This document shows, one piece after another, positions 39,194 through 48,147 of a stretch of 64,000 bases of DNA. A program made the translations under genes and the position numbers. The DNA comes from Marinilactibacillus psychrotolerans. Lineage in GTDB: Bacteria > Bacillota > Bacilli > Lactobacillales > Carnobacteriaceae_A. The first letter of the stretch is position 1. Every line of letters starts with the position of its first letter. Below the pieces are notes generated by a model. The model saw only the letters and a program-made list of their open reading frames with translations, was not told where the DNA came from and ran no database searches. The DNA is taken from NCBI RefSeq assembly GCF_900101525.1, contig NZ_FMZD01000013.1:1-64000 (forward strand), read 5' to 3'.

Positions 39194-39883
39194 CTAATTT
39201 TCAAAATCATCTTTCTCTTTTTTTCTATATTTATCCATTTTCTTACTAAACAATTTGCCATTAGATGGCGGAGTATAAGTGATTGTATTCGCTCCGGCTT
39301 CGATTGTAGCTTTGATACTCTCTTCTGTAGGTCCGCCTGTTGCTATAATAGGTAATTTGGGATATTTTTCTCTAATCTCTTTAACTAGTTCTATAGTGTT
39401 TCCAGCATTAGAAATATTCAAAATATCAACTCCAGCTGCCAGCCGTTCCTCGATATCCGTATATTCAGAAACGATTGTCATAATAATTGGAATATCAACT
39501 ACTTCGTTAATTGCTTCGATGGTATCGATTGGTGTTGGTGCATTTACTACCACTGCTAGACAACCATGAGATTCCGCAAAAAGAGCCATATTAGCCGAAC
39601 GTGGGCCTTGCGTTGTCCCGCCGCCAACACCTGCAAGTACTGGTATTGTAGAAACAGAAGTAATTGCTTCGATAATTGCCGGATGCGGAGTGAACGGATA
39701 AACAGCCATAATCGCATCAGCATTATTATTCATAATAATTGCGATATCTGTAGTAAAAAGCATCGCTTTGAATCGTTTTCCGTTAATATTGATTCCACTA
39801 GCTTCTCTTATAACATCTGGAACAGCGATATAATCTTTCCGCAAGTTGGTCTCAACAATAGGCATTTCTTTTCTTTTTGTCAT
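39194..39883 (-). CDS. TIM-barrel protein of unknown substrate (NanE/ThiG-like fold)
   Basis: A 229-residue soluble protein whose repeated beta-alpha pattern fits a phosphate-binding TIM barrel: the glycine-rich AGVGGGTTQG (about 84-93), VDILNISNAG and the late phosphate-type loop ATGGPTEES (about 185-193). Database entries of this sort are often labelled only 'hydrolase'. Its ATG overlaps the stop of the glucosaminidase gene (ATGA), so it is translated together with a wall hydrolase. A role in handling a wall sugar phosphate, in the way of NanE, is possible but only inference. Confidence 0.6.
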   Translation of the reverse strand: MTKRKEMPIVETNLRKDYIAVPDVIREASGININGKRFKAMLFTTDIAIIMNNNADAIMAVYPFTPHPAIIEAITSVSTIPVLAGVGGGTTQGPRSANMALFAESHGCLAVVVNAPTPIDTIEAINEVVDIPIIMTIVSEYTDIEERLAAGVDILNISNAGNTIELVKEIREKYPKLPIIATGGPTEESIKATIEAGANTITYTPPSNGKLFSKKMDKYRKKEKDDFEN

Positions 39884-40527
39884 TCACTCTTACTCTCCTG
39901 TTCAATAGTATCATGATCATATTTATATAACTCATAAGTTTCTATTAAAGAGATTACTTTTTCTGGATAATCTGGATCAGTTGCATAGCCAGCGGTTTGT
40001 AATGCTTCTGCTGATTCTATATAATTTGGAGCTTCAATTACTTCTTTATAAAGTTCTCCATCCCATTCAGTTCCATTATTTAATAACTTCGCATAATCTT
40101 CCATTGATTCCAACAGAGAATCATAGCTTCTAAACTGAGCACTTATTTCAATCCACTCATCTTCCTCAAATTCTTTAGTAGTATAAGAACTAGGGTTTTC
40201 TCCTTTGATGCCATAATAATTTTTTTCTCTTTGTGCTAATTCACTTTTACCCCAGTTAGACTCAAGTATAGCTTGTGCCATCATCACACTAGGTCTTACA
40301 TGATATTTGGCTTCGATAATCACTGCATTCTCAGCTAGTTCATGAATGAACTCTTGCTCGTAATTCGTTGAAATACTACTAGGTTCTTCAAATAGTTTTT
40401 TACTGATCAGTGCGATCGAAAATATAAATAATAAAATACAAACGAAGAATATTTTCATTCCTAAGATAATTGGACTTTGTTTCTTTTTACGTGGGCTTTT
40501 ACGTTTTTTGACCATTTTTTTAGCCAA
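39880..40527 (-). CDS. Membrane-anchored GH73 N-acetylglucosaminidase
   Basis: A 215-residue wall hydrolase. The likely start is TTG at 40527, nine bases after AAAGGAG; an earlier TTG at 40551 lies upstream of that site. A very basic N-terminus leads into one membrane segment (about residues 22-42), and the GH73/FlgJ-like domain follows with MAQAILESNWGKS (catalytic Glu region), NYYGIKG and AGYATDPDYPEKV motifs. It should cleave glycan strands outside the membrane. It lies between vanY and the TIM-barrel gene. Confidence 0.8.
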   Translation of the reverse strand: MAKKMVKKRKSPRKKKQSPIILGMKIFFVCILLFIFSIALISKKLFEEPSSISTNYEQEFIHELAENAVIIEAKYHVRPSVMMAQAILESNWGKSELAQREKNYYGIKGENPSSYTTKEFEEDEWIEISAQFRSYDSLLESMEDYAKLLNNGTEWDGELYKEVIEAPNYIESAEALQTAGYATDPDYPEKVISLIETYELYKYDHDTIEQESKSE

Positions 40528-40573
40528 GCCAATCTTCTCCTTTGAAACCAATAGACAACTTTTCTATTTGCAA

Positions 40574-41395
40574 TTACTCATCTATCCTTACTTCTCGTTC
40601 TTTTAGTAATTCTATATATTCTTCTAATGTGAGATTATTATCCACAATAAACTTAGCATTATCTTCTCCAACATATCGGAAATGCCAAGATTCGTAATTA
40701 ATATCGGTTAATTCTTTTTTGTTTTTTGGATAACGTAGAATAAATCCATAATCTGCCATCGTCTTGATTAACCAATGCTGAGACTCTTGAGTATCATAAT
40801 CTGGTGTTAATCCATTTCCTTTTGAGATCCAATTTTGATCGACTATATCCATTGCTAATCCTGTATGATGTTCACTATTTTTAGGAATAGCAATATATTC
40901 CTCTGTTTTTTTTGTTGCTTCTTCTTTCGTGTATCCTTCTTCCATATACTGATTAATGCTACGGTCATAATTATTCTGCTGTCTTTCCACAGATCTATAT
41001 CCTGAAGCAAAATAAAGATTGTATCCTGCTTCTAAAGCTGCCTTTTCCCAGTTCTTATAAGCATCTACTATTCTACGGTCAATTAATTTACCTGGTTCTA
41101 TTTCCACTAAATCAGGTTTAAAATCATCTGGTAAGGGCGTCCAGTTATTCACTAATATTAAATTCCAGTCTGTCGAACTGACATTTTCTGGTAACGACTC
41201 TATTAGTGCGAGATGCTCTTTTTCTTCTTCAGACTGATTATCTTTAGTAAGACTATCGGTAGATTTATTCTCATTTTGCTCTTCAATAGTTGGATCAGAA
41301 ACTTTTTGATTCGTTGCTGACTCATTATCGATAACTGAACATCCAGTCAAAATCAATGTGCTAAAAAGAAGTATAAACCGTCTTTTGATTATCAT
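40574..41395 (-). CDS. D-alanyl-D-alanine carboxypeptidase lipoprotein (VanY/M15B)
   Basis: Lipoprotein of 273 residues, lipobox LTGC near residue 19, then an acidic linker and the VanY peptidase domain (about 85-260). The zinc site is present: SEHHTGLAMDI (His and Asp ligands) and YESWHFRYVG (final His and catalytic Glu region nearby). It trims the terminal D-Ala of pentapeptide side chains in the wall. It opens the operon that continues with the glucosaminidase, TIM-barrel and PBP genes. No van resistance genes accompany it, so it is a housekeeping enzyme rather than a glycopeptide-resistance determinant. Confidence 0.88.
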   Translation of the reverse strand: MIIKRRFILLFSTLILTGCSVIDNESATNQKVSDPTIEEQNENKSTDSLTKDNQSEEEKEHLALIESLPENVSSTDWNLILVNNWTPLPDDFKPDLVEIEPGKLIDRRIVDAYKNWEKAALEAGYNLYFASGYRSVERQQNNYDRSINQYMEEGYTKEEATKKTEEYIAIPKNSEHHTGLAMDIVDQNWISKGNGLTPDYDTQESQHWLIKTMADYGFILRYPKNKKELTDINYESWHFRYVGEDNAKFIVDNNLTLEEYIELLKEREVRIDE

Positions 41396-41578
41396 ACAAA
41401 AATCTCCTACTTTGTTTAATTCACTTCTCCTATTTTACCACAACGCAAACTAACATAACAAAGTCTACACGAATATCTGAACTTTATTAACCGTTTACTT
41501 CATATTTTTGATACAATTAACTAGTAAACATGTATTATAACAAGTTACTTATAAACTATACTGAAAGAAGGAATGCTT

Positions 41579-42544
41579 ATGTCTACAACAAAATGGGGTA
41601 TCATTGGACTAGGTGAAATCGCTCATAATTTTGCAGATTCATTTAAATCCGATAACGCCGAACTGATTGCCGTTGCTTCAAGGACACTTCAAAAAGCCCA
41701 GGATTTTGCATCAGAATATAATGTTCCAAAAGCTTACGGACACTATGAAGCTCTCTGCTTCGATCCAGATATTGATATTGTCTATCTGGCAACACCCAAC
41801 AGTCATCATGCTGAAAACATCAAAATGGCTTTAAATGCTGGTAAGCATATCTTATGTGAAAAAGCTATAGTGATGAACGCTGCACAACTTGCAGAAGTAA
41901 TGGAACTTGCAGAAGAAAAAAATCTGATTGTAGCTGAAGCAATGACAATTTATCATATGCCTTTATTCAAACAACTGAAATCCAGAATTCAAACTGGTGA
42001 GTTTGGTGAATTAAAAATGGTGAACGCCATGTTTGGAAGCCTTAAAGATAGCGACCCTTCTATGCGATTTTTTAATAAAGAACTCGGTGGTGGCGCCTTA
42101 CTTGACATAGGTGTCTACGCATTATCCTTCGTTCGTTATTTTTTAAGCAGCCAACCGACTGATTTACAAACAATGGTCAATCTGTATGAAACCGGCGTTG
42201 ATGAAATGAGTACAATCCAACTGAAAAATTCTCAAAATGAATTATCAACTGTTTCCTTATCCTTTAGAGGTAAAATGCCAAAGCAAGGTGTTATTGTCTG
42301 TGAAAATGCCTTTATCACTGTACTAGATTATCCTAGAGCAGATAAAGCAATCATCACTTACCCAGATGGTGCCACGGAAATTGTAGAAGACGGTTCCTCA
42401 GCATTTGCTTTGTCCTATGAAGTACAGGACCTTTCTGATACGATACTAAACAAAGAAAATAAAACTTATATTGAATTAACTAAAGATGTTACAGATCTAA
42501 TGGACCAGTCTGCAAAAGCCTGGGGAATGGATTTGACTAAGTAA
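41579..42544 (+). CDS. Gfo/Idh/MocA family oxidoreductase
   Basis: NAD(P)-dependent sugar or polyol oxidoreductase of 321 residues. The start at 41579 is preferred over the ATG two codons earlier because AAGAAGGA then has a normal spacing. The Rossmann motif GIIGLGEIAHNF opens the protein; the usual EKP catalytic motif reads EKA (CEKAIVMN near 93-100), and the GGGALLDIGVYAL stretch holds the C-domain signature with its conserved Asp. The substrate cannot be assigned. It is the only plus-strand gene between 19.4 and 61.4 kb. Confidence 0.8.
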   Translation: MSTTKWGIIGLGEIAHNFADSFKSDNAELIAVASRTLQKAQDFASEYNVPKAYGHYEALCFDPDIDIVYLATPNSHHAENIKMALNAGKHILCEKAIVMNAAQLAEVMELAEEKNLIVAEAMTIYHMPLFKQLKSRIQTGEFGELKMVNAMFGSLKDSDPSMRFFNKELGGGALLDIGVYALSFVRYFLSSQPTDLQTMVNLYETGVDEMSTIQLKNSQNELSTVSLSFRGKMPKQGVIVCENAFITVLDYPRADKAIITYPDGATEIVEDGSSAFALSYEVQDLSDTILNKENKTYIELTKDVTDLMDQSAKAWGMDLTK

Positions 42545-42545
42545 C

Positions 42546-42593
42546 AACATATAAAAAGATAGATATCATATGATATCTATCTTTTTATATGTT
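42546..42593. terminator. 48-bp perfect palindrome, bidirectional terminator
   Basis: Two 23-bp arms (42546-42568 and 42571-42593) around TA form an uninterrupted palindrome with A- and T-runs inside. It begins one base after the oxidoreductase stop and overlaps the stop of the convergent ABC permease gene. Confidence 0.85.
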
Positions 42594-45500
42594 ACTCTTG
42601 TGCTTTTAAAGCTTCGATCATATCAATATATTTCAGTTTGAAATGCATTAAGATCATGACCAATCCTGAGAATAGGAAAGTAAGCAATCCTGAGAATAAG
42701 AAACTGGTAAAGTTAATCTGGCGACTGAATCTCATTACATCAATTTCCGCAGTCTGTAAGACAAATCGTTGCATGATAACCCCTAAACCAAGTCCGACTA
42801 TGATTCCCATTAAAGTCAGTACAAGATTCTCTCTATAGACATACATGGTTACTTCTTTATCATAGAATCCTAGTACTTTGATCGTAGATAGTTCTCTTTC
42901 TCTTTCTGAAACATTTATATTAGTCAAATTGTACAAAACAATAAACGCTAAAGTGGCAGCTGATACGATAATTACGAGTGTTACTACATCTAAACTATCT
43001 AAAGAACTTTGCATTGTATCGTAAATTGCAGAAACAAACACTACTCCTTGAACTGCCTCTTTTTCATTTAATGTTTGACCAATTTCATCATCGCTGATCG
43101 CATCGGTATCATACTTCAGCAAGCGTATATTATAAACCGGATCTTTTTTTGTAGCTGTCTCATAAGCTTCAGGAGACATATAAACATAATGCTGGAAGTA
43201 ATGCTCTACAATTCCTTTTACTTCTACCTCATATACCTCTTGATCCTCTCCGTTGATCTGAATTTTATCTCCTTCAGTAACGTTCAATAGATCAGCTAAC
43301 TTCTGCGTTATAATGCCGCCTTCTTTAGGCAGATCATAAATTTTATCCGATTCATCTTTATCTTTAAGAACTACATATTCATTCATTTTGTCAGCATCTT
43401 CAGGCACAAATACATTAATGTCTTGTCGATTTTCATCTACTTCTGCTGTAAAAGTATTTTGTTCAACTTCAATACTACTGTTGATTTCTTCCATATTATC
43501 TATGGTTTCTATATAGTCTGACTTGTCACTATCATCTGCATCTGTGTTTTCCGAAACAATCGCTTGATACTGGTTGATTTCTCCATATTGGATACTTCCG
43601 ATATTCGAAATAGAATCCGATAATCCAAACCCTGTCAATAAAAGTGCCGTACATCCAGCCACTCCAATAATCGTCATTAGCATACGACCTTTGTATCGGA
43701 ATAAATTTCTTGATGCAACTTTCTGAGTAAAACTAAATCGATTCCATAAGAAAGGGATTCTTTCAAGAATGATTCTTTTACCTTTTTTAGGTGCTTTTGG
43801 TCTCAATAAATTGGAGGCATTGCTTTGTAAAGAAATGCGTACGGACACTAATGTCGCTAACCCTGTAGCGCATAAGGCGGCAATTAATGAGACAATAGAA
43901 AAGCTCCAATAGAACTGTACCCCTATGTCCGGTAGATTATATAGCGATCCATAAGCATCCATAATGACGGATGGGAACACCCAATAACCGACACCTAAAC
44001 CAATTCCAGCTCCAACTATTGTTGCTAAAAAAGCATAAACAAAATACTTTGTTGAAATATCTTTGTTGGTATAGCCAAGAGCTTTCATTGTACCGATCTG
44101 ATTTCGTCCTTCATCTACCATTCTTGTCATAGTAGTCAATGAAATCAATGCAGCTAGTAAGAAGAAAAATACTGGGAATATTTGTGCAATAGCACTAATT
44201 CTTTCAGAATTCTCTCCATACTCTTCATACCCGGCAAAATAAGAGCGATCATTGACTAGATATTCAGGTGCTTCCAAGTTATCTAATTCTTCTTGAGCAT
44301 CTTCTAAATCTGTTCTAGCATCAGCGATCTCAGCTTCAGCTTCTTCTCGTTCATTTTCAAAAGTTTCAAGGCCTTCTTGGTACTCTGCTTCTCCGTTTTC
44401 CAGCTCTGCTTCAGCTTCTGACAGTTCAGCTCTACCATTTGCCAATTCTTTTTCTAACGTAGCTTCCGCTTCATCAAGCTGTTGTTCGCCAGAATCCAGC
44501 TCAGCTTCTTGCTGTTCAATTTCCGCTAATCCAGCATTTACCTCTTGTTGAGATTGATCGAGTTCAGCTTTTGCATTTGCTAATTCTTGACGTCCTTGAG
44601 CAATTTCTTGTTCCGCTGCTGATAATTCCTGCTCCTGTGCATCTAACTGGGCTCTATTATTTGCTATCTCTTGACGAGTCGCTTGTACTTGTGCTTCGGG
44701 TAATTGTGCAGCGTTAGCTTCTAATTCCTGCTCCGCAGCTTCTAGTTCTTGTCTGGCACTTTGAATCTGCTGTTTACCATTTGCAATATTTTGTTCTGAA
44801 CTAGCCAGTTCAGCTTCTGCAGTTTGACGACGAGCTTCTAATTCTTGTCTTCCAGAATTAATCTGTGCTTGTGCACTCTCAAGTTCCGCCCTACCTTCTG
44901 AAATCTGCTCTTTTCCTTGCTCAATTTCATTTCTTCTAGAATCAATTTCAGCACGAGCATCCGCTTCTTTTTGTTCTAATTCAGCAAGTCCATTTTCGTA
45001 AGCAGCTTTACCATCATCTAATTCAGTTCTAGCATCTTCTAATTCTGTCTTAGCTTCATCTAACTCCGTTTGAGCTTCTTCAATTTCTTTATAGCCTTTA
45101 TCGATTTCTTCTTGACCTTCTTCTTTAATGGAAGACAATCGTTCTTGTGGTCTATCTTCCACTAAAGTTTCTAATTCATTTGATTTGTCTTCCATAAAAT
45201 TATCATATTCATCGCTATAGGCCGGATATTGATCTGATTCATCATACTTAATAAATGTTTCGGTTCGATAATCAAGATTAAAATCTTCTTCTAAAATTAC
45301 TGAAAATCCATCTAGCGTTCCCGAACCAACTTGCGTATTTCCCCGAGTATCACTCTCTACATATAGAGGGCTTTTAACAAAACCTACAATTTTATATTTA
45401 AGTTGATTAAAATTTTCTTCATAGGCTTCATCTGTTCCTTCTTCCAGCTGAATCGTATCTCCAATTTGGAAATTTTCTTTATATGTTGTTGTTGAGTCTA

Positions 45501-45906
45501 TTGCAATTTCTCCAGATTTTTCTGGCAAACGCCCCTCTAATACTGTGTACTTATTCAACTGTTGCTTCTTATCAAGATCCAGTCCGTATATTTTAGAAGT
45601 AATGCCGTTATTACTCAGGACAACATCTGTTGAATAATAGGATTCTACCGTAGCATGCTCTACCGTATTTAATAGCTCAACATCTTCGTCGTTTAGTCCC
45701 ATAGTAGAAAGTACTTGAAAATCCATTAAATCGTGCTTCTTATAATATTGATCTGCTGTTTTGATCATGACTGGTCCAGTCGCACTAATTCCGGCAAAGA
45801 AAGCTACCCCTAGTAAAATAATGGCTAATATTGATAGAAAACGTGTCTTAGATTTTCTAATCTCTCTAAATGTGTCTTTCCATAAAGCTGTTTTTTTCAA
45901 TTCCAT
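42592..45906 (-). CDS. FtsX/MacB-type ABC permease with a long coiled-coil insert
   Basis: A very large permease of 1104 residues. TM1 (about 22-42) is followed by an extracytoplasmic domain (about 50-255). Then comes an unbroken Glu/Ala/Gln/Leu-rich coiled coil of about 280 residues (260-545), built of degenerate heptads such as EAQTELDEAKTELEDA. Membrane segments of the first FtsX domain follow (about 575-700), then a second extracytoplasmic domain and a second FtsX domain at the C-terminus. Such proteins pair with a LolD/MacB-like ATPase and usually do mechanical work or export rather than import. The coil is long enough to span much of the wall. The ATPase gene lies 59 bases upstream. Substrate unknown. 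Confidence 0.8.
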   Translation of the reverse strand: MELKKTALWKDTFREIRKSKTRFLSILAIILLGVAFFAGISATGPVMIKTADQYYKKHDLMDFQVLSTMGLNDEDVELLNTVEHATVESYYSTDVVLSNNGITSKIYGLDLDKKQQLNKYTVLEGRLPEKSGEIAIDSTTTYKENFQIGDTIQLEEGTDEAYEENFNQLKYKIVGFVKSPLYVESDTRGNTQVGSGTLDGFSVILEEDFNLDYRTETFIKYDESDQYPAYSDEYDNFMEDKSNELETLVEDRPQERLSSIKEEGQEEIDKGYKEIEEAQTELDEAKTELEDARTELDDGKAAYENGLAELEQKEADARAEIDSRRNEIEQGKEQISEGRAELESAQAQINSGRQELEARRQTAEAELASSEQNIANGKQQIQSARQELEAAEQELEANAAQLPEAQVQATRQEIANNRAQLDAQEQELSAAEQEIAQGRQELANAKAELDQSQQEVNAGLAEIEQQEAELDSGEQQLDEAEATLEKELANGRAELSEAEAELENGEAEYQEGLETFENEREEAEAEIADARTDLEDAQEELDNLEAPEYLVNDRSYFAGYEEYGENSERISAIAQIFPVFFFLLAALISLTTMTRMVDEGRNQIGTMKALGYTNKDISTKYFVYAFLATIVGAGIGLGVGYWVFPSVIMDAYGSLYNLPDIGVQFYWSFSIVSLIAALCATGLATLVSVRISLQSNASNLLRPKAPKKGKRIILERIPFLWNRFSFTQKVASRNLFRYKGRMLMTIIGVAGCTALLLTGFGLSDSISNIGSIQYGEINQYQAIVSENTDADDSDKSDYIETIDNMEEINSSIEVEQNTFTAEVDENRQDINVFVPEDADKMNEYVVLKDKDESDKIYDLPKEGGIITQKLADLLNVTEGDKIQINGEDQEVYEVEVKGIVEHYFQHYVYMSPEAYETATKKDPVYNIRLLKYDTDAISDDEIGQTLNEKEAVQGVVFVSAIYDTMQSSLDSLDVVTLVIIVSAATLAFIVLYNLTNINVSERERELSTIKVLGFYDKEVTMYVYRENLVLTLMGIIVGLGLGVIMQRFVLQTAEIDVMRFSRQINFTSFLFSGLLTFLFSGLVMILMHFKLKYIDMIEALKAQE

Positions 45907-45965
45907 TCCTCATTTAAGTTGTTTTCATTATTGGATCAGGTCAACATATTCGTTTTTCTTTTATT

Positions 45966-46670
45966 TTACCATTCAATTTCGTGTACAGGAGTAGGGTGTT
46001 CGTTTACTGTCATACTTCTCACTTTAGCATTATTAATATCGATTACTCTATCCGCCATTGGTGCAATTGCTCGGTTATGTGTAATTACAACAACTGTCGC
46101 GCCATATTCTTCTTTGGATTTATTTAAAATTTCTAGTACTTTTTTCCCTGTTTCATAATCTAATGCTCCGGTTGGTTCATCACACAAAAGTAGTTTTGGC
46201 TGCTTAGCAAGTGCTCGCGCAATCGCAACTCTTTGTTGTTCGCCACCAGATAGTTGGGCTGGGAAATTATCCATCCGATCTTCAAGTCCTACACTCTTTA
46301 AAACTTCAGCAGCATCCAGAGCATCTGGAGAAATTTCTGCAGCCAATTCCACATTTTCTTTAGCAGTAAGATTAGGGATTAAATTATAATTCTGGAATAC
46401 AAAGCCGACATCATCACGTCTATACTTTGTTAATTTTTTTTCATTAAACCCTACTATATTCGTACCATCAATTATAACTTCGCCTTCATCAGCGGAATCC
46501 ATTCCGCCTAAAATATTCAATACAGTAGTCTTTCCCGCCCCACTCGGTCCCACAATTACAGCAAACTCGTGTTGTTCGACGTTAAATGTTATTCCATTGT
46601 TAGCTACCACAGTTGTTTCACCGGATATATATCTTTTGTATTCATCTTTTACAGTAATATAAGCTGTCAT
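45966..46670 (-). CDS. ABC transporter ATPase, MacB/LolD type
   Basis: A 234-residue ATPase with Walker [10 protein letters not shown] (about 39-47), Q-loop FVFQNYNL, signature LSGGEQQR (about 140), Walker [13 protein letters not shown] and the switch His in ITHN. This is the LolD/MacB/FtsE subgroup that energises FtsX-type permeases. It precedes the coiled-coil permease gene and should form a complex with it. RBS: AGAGGAAAG. Confidence 0.88.
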   Translation of the reverse strand: MTAYITVKDEYKRYISGETTVVANNGITFNVEQHEFAVIVGPSGAGKTTVLNILGGMDSADEGEVIIDGTNIVGFNEKKLTKYRRDDVGFVFQNYNLIPNLTAKENVELAAEISPDALDAAEVLKSVGLEDRMDNFPAQLSGGEQQRVAIARALAKQPKLLLCDEPTGALDYETGKKVLEILNKSKEEYGATVVVITHNRAIAPMADRVIDINNAKVRSMTVNEHPTPVHEIEW

Positions 46671-46783
46671 ACATCTTTCCTCTCTATCATTCTCTTACTA
46701 TATATTAGCATAGCGCGTAAAGGACTTGTACATAGTATGCTTTTCATCACATTTTCTTCATAAAAATATCACGATTTCATAAC

Positions 46784-46822
46784 AAAGAGCCAGTAAAGTT
46801 ACCCATACTTTACTGGCTCTTT
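46784..46822 (-). terminator. Hairpin after the RlmI-like gene
   Basis: A 16-bp perfect stem (46784-46799 with 46807-46822), 7-nt loop, 17 bases after the stop codon of the methyltransferase gene. The T-run is short (CTCTTTG), so termination may be moderate. Confidence 0.75.
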
Positions 46823-46838
46823 GAAGTTAAAGCTTAAC

Positions 46839-48017
46839 TTAACTAGTTTTCTCTAAGACCATAACTTTAAGATAATCGCTTTCTGGATACTGTTCATTTA
46901 TTTTAAAATCTTCTGGTAGTCCATATTCTTCTAATAAATATGCATCTACTTCTTCTTTATCAAATGCTTCATTGATCATTTGATAAAAATCATCTCGACT
47001 TAATTTCCAAGTATTGGATGAAGCAATCAGCAAACCATTATCTGCTAAAATTTCTAATGCTTCTTGTACTAGACCAACGTAATCTTTCTCTACACTAAAC
47101 GTACGTTTTTTCGTGCGTGCAAAAGTTGGTGGATCTAAAATTATAATATCAAATTTTAACTGGTGTTTTTTTGCGTAATCCAGATAATCAAATACATCGA
47201 TTACACGAATTTCATGATCATCTGGATTCAATCCATTCACTTCAAATTGTTCAATTGTTTTAGCTTTACTACGTCTTGCAGCGTCTATATTAACTGTCTT
47301 GACAGCCCCGCCCATAGCTGCAGCTACAGAAAACGCACCAGTATAACTGAAAGTATTTAAAACCGTTTTGCCTGTTCCCCATTCCTCCATGAGTCTACGA
47401 CGAACATTTCTCTGATCTAAAAAAATCCCAGTCATCCAGCCTTCATTAATATAAGTGGCATACTGGATGCCATTTTCTTTGATTAGAAGCGGTTCAGGAG
47501 GTGTTGCTCCAGCCACATGTCGTGATTGGATCTCAGCATTTTTAAAGCGTACTTTCTCAACTATTCCTTTAAAGTCAGGTATAGCAACTTTGAAAGCTTG
47601 ATAGATTTGTTCACGGTAATCATAAAGTCCTTTATTAAACCAAGAAAAAATATAAAATCCATTATAATAATCAATCGTTATACCGCCAATTCCATCCCCT
47701 GATGCATTAAATAGACGGAACGCATTAGTAGATTTATCTGCATAATAAGCTGTTCTCGCATTTTGTGCCATTCGGAAATGTCGATCATAGAAATTAGAAT
47801 CAATCGGTTCATCTTTATTAGTTGTAAGAATCCATCCTACTGTACGATCTTCCTCGCCGATATAACCTTTACCAATAAAATTATTGTTTTGATCAGTGAT
47901 TTCAACAAACTCTCCTTGAGCCACGTCCTCCATAGTCTTGAAATCATATTCTTCTAAAGCTTTATATCCCTTTTTGAGACGATTCGCTGCTAATGTTTTT
48001 ACTTTTAATTTTCTCAC
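46839..48017 (-). CDS. 23S rRNA methyltransferase, RlmI-like (class I SAM, PUA domain)
   Basis: A 392-residue RNA methyltransferase. An N-terminal PUA domain (about 1-75, KVKTLAANRLKKGY...) is followed by an RlmI-type middle domain and the Rossmann fold with VLNTFSYTGAFSVAAA (about 212-227) and DIIILDPPTFARTKK (motif IV, DPPTF). E. coli RlmI makes m5C1962 in 23S rRNA, but Gram-positive relatives such as YwbD are less studied. Monocistronic. Confidence 0.82.
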   Translation of the reverse strand: MRKLKVKTLAANRLKKGYKALEEYDFKTMEDVAQGEFVEITDQNNNFIGKGYIGEEDRTVGWILTTNKDEPIDSNFYDRHFRMAQNARTAYYADKSTNAFRLFNASGDGIGGITIDYYNGFYIFSWFNKGLYDYREQIYQAFKVAIPDFKGIVEKVRFKNAEIQSRHVAGATPPEPLLIKENGIQYATYINEGWMTGIFLDQRNVRRRLMEEWGTGKTVLNTFSYTGAFSVAAAMGGAVKTVNIDAARRSKAKTIEQFEVNGLNPDDHEIRVIDVFDYLDYAKKHQLKFDIIILDPPTFARTKKRTFSVEKDYVGLVQEALEILADNGLLIASSNTWKLSRDDFYQMINEAFDKEEVDAYLLEEYGLPEDFKINEQYPESDYLKVMVLEKTS

Positions 48018-48105
48018 TATTCTACTCCTTTACTATCTTAGACAGATAGTTTATGGTGATTCTCATTATAACATAACTTCTTCTAAATTCCTTATCCCAT
48101 ATAAA

Positions 48106-48141
48106 AAGGTGGATGTCAAACTACTATTTGACATCCACCTT
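48106..48141 (-). terminator. Terminator of ltaS
   Basis: A 15-bp perfect stem (48106-48120 with 48127-48141) followed on the minus strand by TTTTTATAT, seven bases after the ltaS stop codon. Confidence 0.9.
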
Positions 48142-48147
48142 ATATTA

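Noticed and set aside
39566-39916. 116-codon plus-strand frame opposite the TIM-barrel gene
   Set aside because: Cys/Arg/Asn-rich shadow with no start signals; the opposite strand holds a coherent protein.
40574-41395. VanY as part of a glycopeptide-resistance cluster
   Set aside because: No vanH, vanA-type ligase, vanX or vanRS nearby; the context is ordinary wall remodelling.
44200-45130. Repeated GCTTCT/TTCTTG-like DNA pattern suggesting a direct-repeat array
   Set aside because: It is the codon pattern of the Glu/Ala/Gln coiled coil in the ABC permease, not an independent repeat or CRISPR array.
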